From contig BCHH01000003.1 of the NCBI GenBank assembly GCA_001599595.1, positions 76,847-140,846 of the forward strand: a stretch of 64,000 nt of DNA. The letters run 5' to 3'. The position numbers were made by a program, and so were the translations under genes. Below, piece after piece: positions 59,668 through 64,000 of this stretch. Each line of letters opens with the position of its first letter. Positions within the stretch are counted from its first letter, which is position 1. Origin of the DNA: Beverwykella pulmonaria (taxonomy: Eukaryota > Ascomycota > Dothideomycetes > Pleosporales > Melanommataceae). The notes under the pieces are model-generated. The model saw nothing but the letters and a program-made list of their open reading frames with translations, was not told the origin of the DNA and made no database searches.

Positions 59668-62400
59668 GCACGAGGATCCTATGGTCTCACCACATCACAT
59701 CCTTCCCCTTCGAGGAGATAGGTCTCCTCCTTGCAAGCCTAAGACATCACGCATCGATTCCGCGAGTCGATGGAGAATGTCGAGTTAGTCTCCCTGTGAA
59801 TCGGGAGAGCGACTCCCACCACTCCTTAAGACCAACCACCCATTTTGGGCTTCGTAGTCAGTCAGAAGCCGCACACTCGCCATTCCGCGTGGGGATGAAC
59901 ATGATTTTTGGAGCAGGCTTGGTGGCTAAATGATTACGGTCTGCGTAAGACGTCGGGCTTTACCTTTCTGTTCCTTTCTTCATATATTCGTTAGACTTGA
60001 TGATATCCATTTTATTTATTAGCACACTCGAAACTGTTGCGATTACATGCGGGGTACTTGGGAAGAAATTATTGGGTTGATAAGGCACAGCTATTGTCAG
60101 CAATGGCGTACGAGAGCAATACTATTTTTGACACAACACACCGTCCTTCGCATCCTCTGTCATTTTCTTATTTGTCAGATCCTTTCCCAGAAATCGTACC
60201 ATTCTCGTCTTGGTTTTTCTTGGTGCAATCAATCAAGAGCGGGGCAAGGCCAAAGTCACTATCACAAGATTGCAATAAGCAGGCCTAGGATCATCTATGT
60301 TGGGCTGTTTCTGTTCGCGCTTTGTCTCTCTTCGAGTCTTAGCGCTTGCGCTGAAACGAGCATTCAGTCAGTCAAAACTTTTTTTTCGGAGCCGCAAATG
60401 TCCCATGTTCCTAGTCACTGGCCGACGTCCTTCTAGGTCGCAGCTACGGTCCCTCTCGCTGCTAATGATAGCCGACTTACTCCACAACTACAGCGTTGAA
60501 CATACGCCCACCAATTCCATAGGTAAAGCCACGGCGCCAAAAAAAACCCACCGACAATTGCCAAGGTCAAGGAGGATCTTCGTCAGCGCTTGCTCGTTTC
60601 AAACTTGTGGTCCAGATGAAGGTTGATCCGGCCTTCCTCAATGCTGCTCCTTTCCCGCTGACTATCTCGTCATGACGTTTCTTCGAGACACCTCTTTTAA
60701 TCTATGCAGAGGTGAAATGGATCAATAGATCTCTATGCTATCTCATCGTATATGCTAGGACGAACTACGCTTGGGTTAGCTAGACTTCGGTGTTGTCATT
60801 GTATACGCTGGAAGCACTATGTTTCGAAGCCTTGACGTGGCGGAGGCCCCAAGATCTAACATTTCGCTCTAAGGTACAGCTAGATAGCTATCATTCATTA
60901 TGCAATCCTGCATCCCTTGGCCGTCCTACCGCGAAATAGGTTGTCAATACGAAACCTCCCAAGGTACTCGCTGTCGAAAATGCTGGCTACATGTTCTCTC
61001 ATCGATCTCAACGGTATAGGGAGTAGAGGGTGTAGCAGGCCACTAATATTGTTAGATGGATGGCTACGTACAGCTTTCTCTTGTGTTTGCCTGGCCAGTG
61101 TGGTATGTTCTCTCCTTGTTCTTGCTCAACTCTCTTTCCACTGGCGGACTAACAAGGGGCAGGACTTCTAAAAAATAAATATCATCAACAGCCAAATGCA
61201 ACCGAGACTTCCTATCATGACTAGGCGCAAACATGCTGGTGTGTGTAAGTCAACGAAGCTTGCCGTCGCGGGTCTTGGCAACCACGGATGGCCTATACGC
61301 CGCCCTCAAATTGTTTACTCTTCTCGAGCCCATACACGTTGGCAACCTACAATTGATCAATCTATCCCTTATACACGGGCGCAATGTTCATATGCATCTT
61401 TCTCGCTGCTTCTACACCTTTCATATCGTCATTCCGCTTTAACCCCTCCCAACATGCACCTTCACCAACAACACCCTCTCTGGCGCCCTCAACCCATCCC
61501 AGACTTTTTCCGGCCCCCATGGCTCTTCACCATCCTCGTTATATGACTCCTCCTCATGTTGAGATTTCCCACCTGGGCTGTCTACGGATTCCCCACCATG
61601 TCAACACACACATCTACTACCATCTCCGCCTTCTAAATTGGTGGAAGGGACGAAAGAAGGAACGCACCCTCACCCGTACTTGGTCTGGTCATAAGTATGT
61701 CGGCGCCGCAGTGCAGACCAGAGATGGGAACCCAACTCCATAGCCTAAAGCTTAATGACAGGCGTAAGCACAATCGGCCGATTATCTGCTCCGAGGATGG
61801 GCTACAAATTCTAGGATTTAGGCGTACGGGGAGACAGGACGATGAGCGGAAGGAAGGTTGTAGTAGAAGGTAGTGTGATGGGCGCGAGGCGAAAGAGGTG
61901 GATTGGACGTGCGGGCGCGCATTGAAGCGGAATATGATGATAGCGTGAGGAGGGTGGATGATATGGGAGAGTTCTTAAATGGGGTGGAGTTATTTAGCTA
62001 TATATGAGCCCCTCTCAATCTTTGCAGGGAGGTATTGGTTTCTTGGCCTTTGGGGCGAGAGTCTTGGTGGAGTAGAAGGTTGCTTCTTTGGCTAAGTAGT
62101 GGAAGTTGGTGCCGGGATTTGATACTCTCAAAGTGAGAACGCGGATTGGCGCTGTTGTGTGGAGGGTCTGGATACTAGGTTGCTCTTTCGTATATTACGC
62201 AAGTGGTTCTCATGCTTGAATATTTATCTCTTTCATTCCTGATTATGTAATCTTCTCGATGAGATACTGGTAAACAGGGCAACAAGCACTGTGAGTGACG
62301 CATGTAAAAAAAGGTATTTTTGCGGCCTTTAAGGGGGTATACATCAATCATAGGGAAGCATGATCCACCATAACCACCTAACTACAACCTTTGGTCCCTT
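59668..62400. other. gene-poor spacer, convergent 3' ends
   Basis: About 2.7 kb. Open frames at 60037-60626 and 61196-61743 have no domain and ordinary composition. No repeat or RNA gene recognised. Confidence 0.45.
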
Positions 62401-63815
62401 CTACTCCTCCTGACTCCGACCCCCAAGATCCACAACCTGACTCGCCGGCATGGGCACGCTACTCATCTCTTCCCGTTTATGCCGAACTGCATCGACCTGC
62501 TCCTCGGCATCACTGCTGCTGATGTGCTGGCGTGGAGCCGCGACGTCTTCATCGTCGGAGCCGTCGGAGTCTTGCCGCGCTTCGGCGTCTTGGAGACGTT
62601 TGAGTTTGCGGATGAGGATGGCGTCGGTTGAGAGGTCCGCGAGGGTTAGTTGCTTGGTGCTGTCAGTACATAATGTGTGTGAGAGGGTAGGGACAGGAAA
62701 GAGACGAATCGCGGGGACGAGCATACCTGATCACAACCCGAAACCGGGCACTCAACACACTTGCCCCCTTGCCCCCTCGCACCGTTCCCACCCAATCTGT
62801 GTTCACTCGCGCGGATCATATCCCAAATCGCCGTCTTCTCGAATGTATGCGGACACTTGTTGCTCGTTACCGGTTCCTTGAACCTCTGTAGTGTGATCGG
62901 GCACTTCGTGCTGATCGTCGCTTTATCCACCATGATATCATCGTCTTCATCATCGTTATTCTGTGTAGCAGTAATTCCTGGTGCTGGGGACCCGTGCTCG
63001 GTGAACCAAGTATCGGGGCGCGGCAGGGGGGGCCCAGAGTCGCCGTAGCGGGCGTCGTGCACCATCGATTTGTAGCCGATGTACGCGTTGTTTTTGGCGT
63101 AGCGCGTGCTGTGTGATATGGATGTATATTCGTCTTTCTTCCTAGCCTGGCGGTCGGCGAAGAGCTCCCAGGGGCCCGTGAGCGCAACACTGGAACCGTC
63201 GGGGGGTGTAGGACCCGGACTCGACTCTTCTTCCTCTTCGCCCATATCTTCGTCCCCATTCTCATCCCGCTGTGACCGCCGCCCTCGTTGAGATTGCGAT
63301 GCCCGCTGACTCGTCTGCGTGTGGTATTCTGCCTCCAACTGATCTGGTGCATTCGTCCTTAACCACTCCAGCGTCTCATTCGTGCGCTGCACCGCCGCCT
63401 CCCCATCGATCATCCCCCGCATCCCCACCTCCAACCTCTCCGTCAACTCCCTCGCCTTCTCTTTCAGCTCGGCCAATTTTCTCTCCTCCTCCTGCTGCTC
63501 ATCCAAATTCAGCCCTTTGTCCCATTTATTACGGCGCCGCCGCTCGACACGCACTTCGGCTTCGCGCACTTGGTCATTTACACGGCCGGCAGCATCGGTG
63601 ATGAGGTCCTGGGCGCGCTTGTAGTGGTCGGAAAGGAGGGTGAGCGTGCGGCGGTCGTTGATGGTGGTTAGCTTAGCTTGTGCGGCGGGGTTGAGTGGGT
63701 GCGAGGGCTTTTTGTAGGGTGGAAGCTTGTCGGAGAGGGAGTCACGACTCTGACTTGCTGCCATGGAATGTCGGCTGGGCGTTGGCTGAGCGGTGGAGCG
63801 GTTGCGAAATGACAT
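62401..63815 (-). CDS. NSE2: E3 SUMO-protein ligase NSE2/MMS21 (SMC5/6 complex)
   Basis: Two exons (63815-62727, 62652-62401) give 446 residues. A helical, coiled-coil N-terminal half (about 50-165, rich in Glu/Arg/Leu) is the part that binds SMC5. An acidic low-complexity linker precedes the SP-RING at about 305-361: CPITLQRF, then NKCPHTFEK, then CVECPVSGC, with the Cys/His zinc ligands present. Exon 2 resumes with QLTLADL and IRKLKRLQ, the conserved end of the ring domain, and finishes with a Ser/Asp/Glu tail. The protein attaches SUMO to targets during DNA repair and rDNA maintenance. The splice pair CAG|GTATGC and CCAAG|CAA keeps the frame. An acidic tail of this length is common in filamentous fungi. 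Confidence 0.92.
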
Positions 63816-64000
63816 GGTGTGTGGTGCGGTGAGGGCTCAGTTGGAAATGTTGGAGTGGAAGGTTGAGCACGGAGGGGAAATGGGGCTTTGACATTGGAGA
63901 CGCGTCGGCATCCGTGCGCTTCGAAGCGCGTTTTCTCTCACCTGAGCATGTGACGGCTTGTTTCACTTCTTCCACATCCACAAAATTTAACAGGTCAGTC

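Noticed and set aside
1..64000. CRISPR array, riboswitch or bacterial operon structure
   Set aside because: The window is fungal; no spaced identical repeats, Shine-Dalgarno patterns or operon-like overlaps are present.

Overview
The window is nuclear DNA of a filamentous ascomycete (Pezizomycotina; Leotiomycetes is plausible but unproven). The evidence is short GT-AG introns of about 44-155 nt in most genes, fungal families (Zn2Cys6 activator, chitin synthase, highly reducing PKS, GT34 mannosyltransferase-type protein, rhodopsin-domain receptor) and genes on both strands with long gene-free spacers. All splice models were rebuilt by hand from frame, splice sites and family consensus. No RNA evidence was available.

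Layout. 1-11.1 kb: end of an acyl-CoA carboxyltransferase, a cytochrome P450, an FAD aromatic hydroxylase-type monooxygenase, an arrestin-like trafficking adaptor and a Zn2Cys6 regulator. The carboxyltransferase, P450, FAD enzyme and regulator look like one edge of a biosynthetic cluster. 12.4-27 kb is mostly ordinary chromosome: chitin synthase, ThrE-like transporter, secreted S10 carboxypeptidase and an unusual CYP7/CYP8-like P450. 29.4-33.7 kb is damaged by transposons: an F-box-type pseudogene and an ankyrin gene each carry a TG...CA element with a 5-bp target duplication, and a rhodopsin-domain gene is cut off at a second type of solo LTR. 34.3-41 kb is a decayed polyketide locus: intact acyltransferase, KS-AT remnant of a highly reducing PKS with one nonsense codon and two frameshifts, and an intact flavin monooxygenase. 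42.3-51.2 kb: secreted GH78-like glycosidase, GT34 glycosyltransferase and a four-helix membrane protein. 51.2-55.1 kb is again repeat-rich, with a small secreted protein and a 5-aminolevulinate synthase pseudogene. 55.7-64 kb: the tiny mitochondrial ribosomal protein bL33m, a single-pass membrane protein and the SUMO ligase NSE2/MMS21.

How it fits together. Housekeeping genes are intact, while accessory genes next to repeats are broken. Several premature stops fit C-to-T change at CpA or CpG, as in repeat-induced point mutation. The best observations are a short LTR-like family with perfect 5-bp duplications at three sites, one of which replaced the C-terminus of an ankyrin protein whose former 64-codon tail is still open beyond the insertion, and a dead PKS flanked by two intact tailoring genes.
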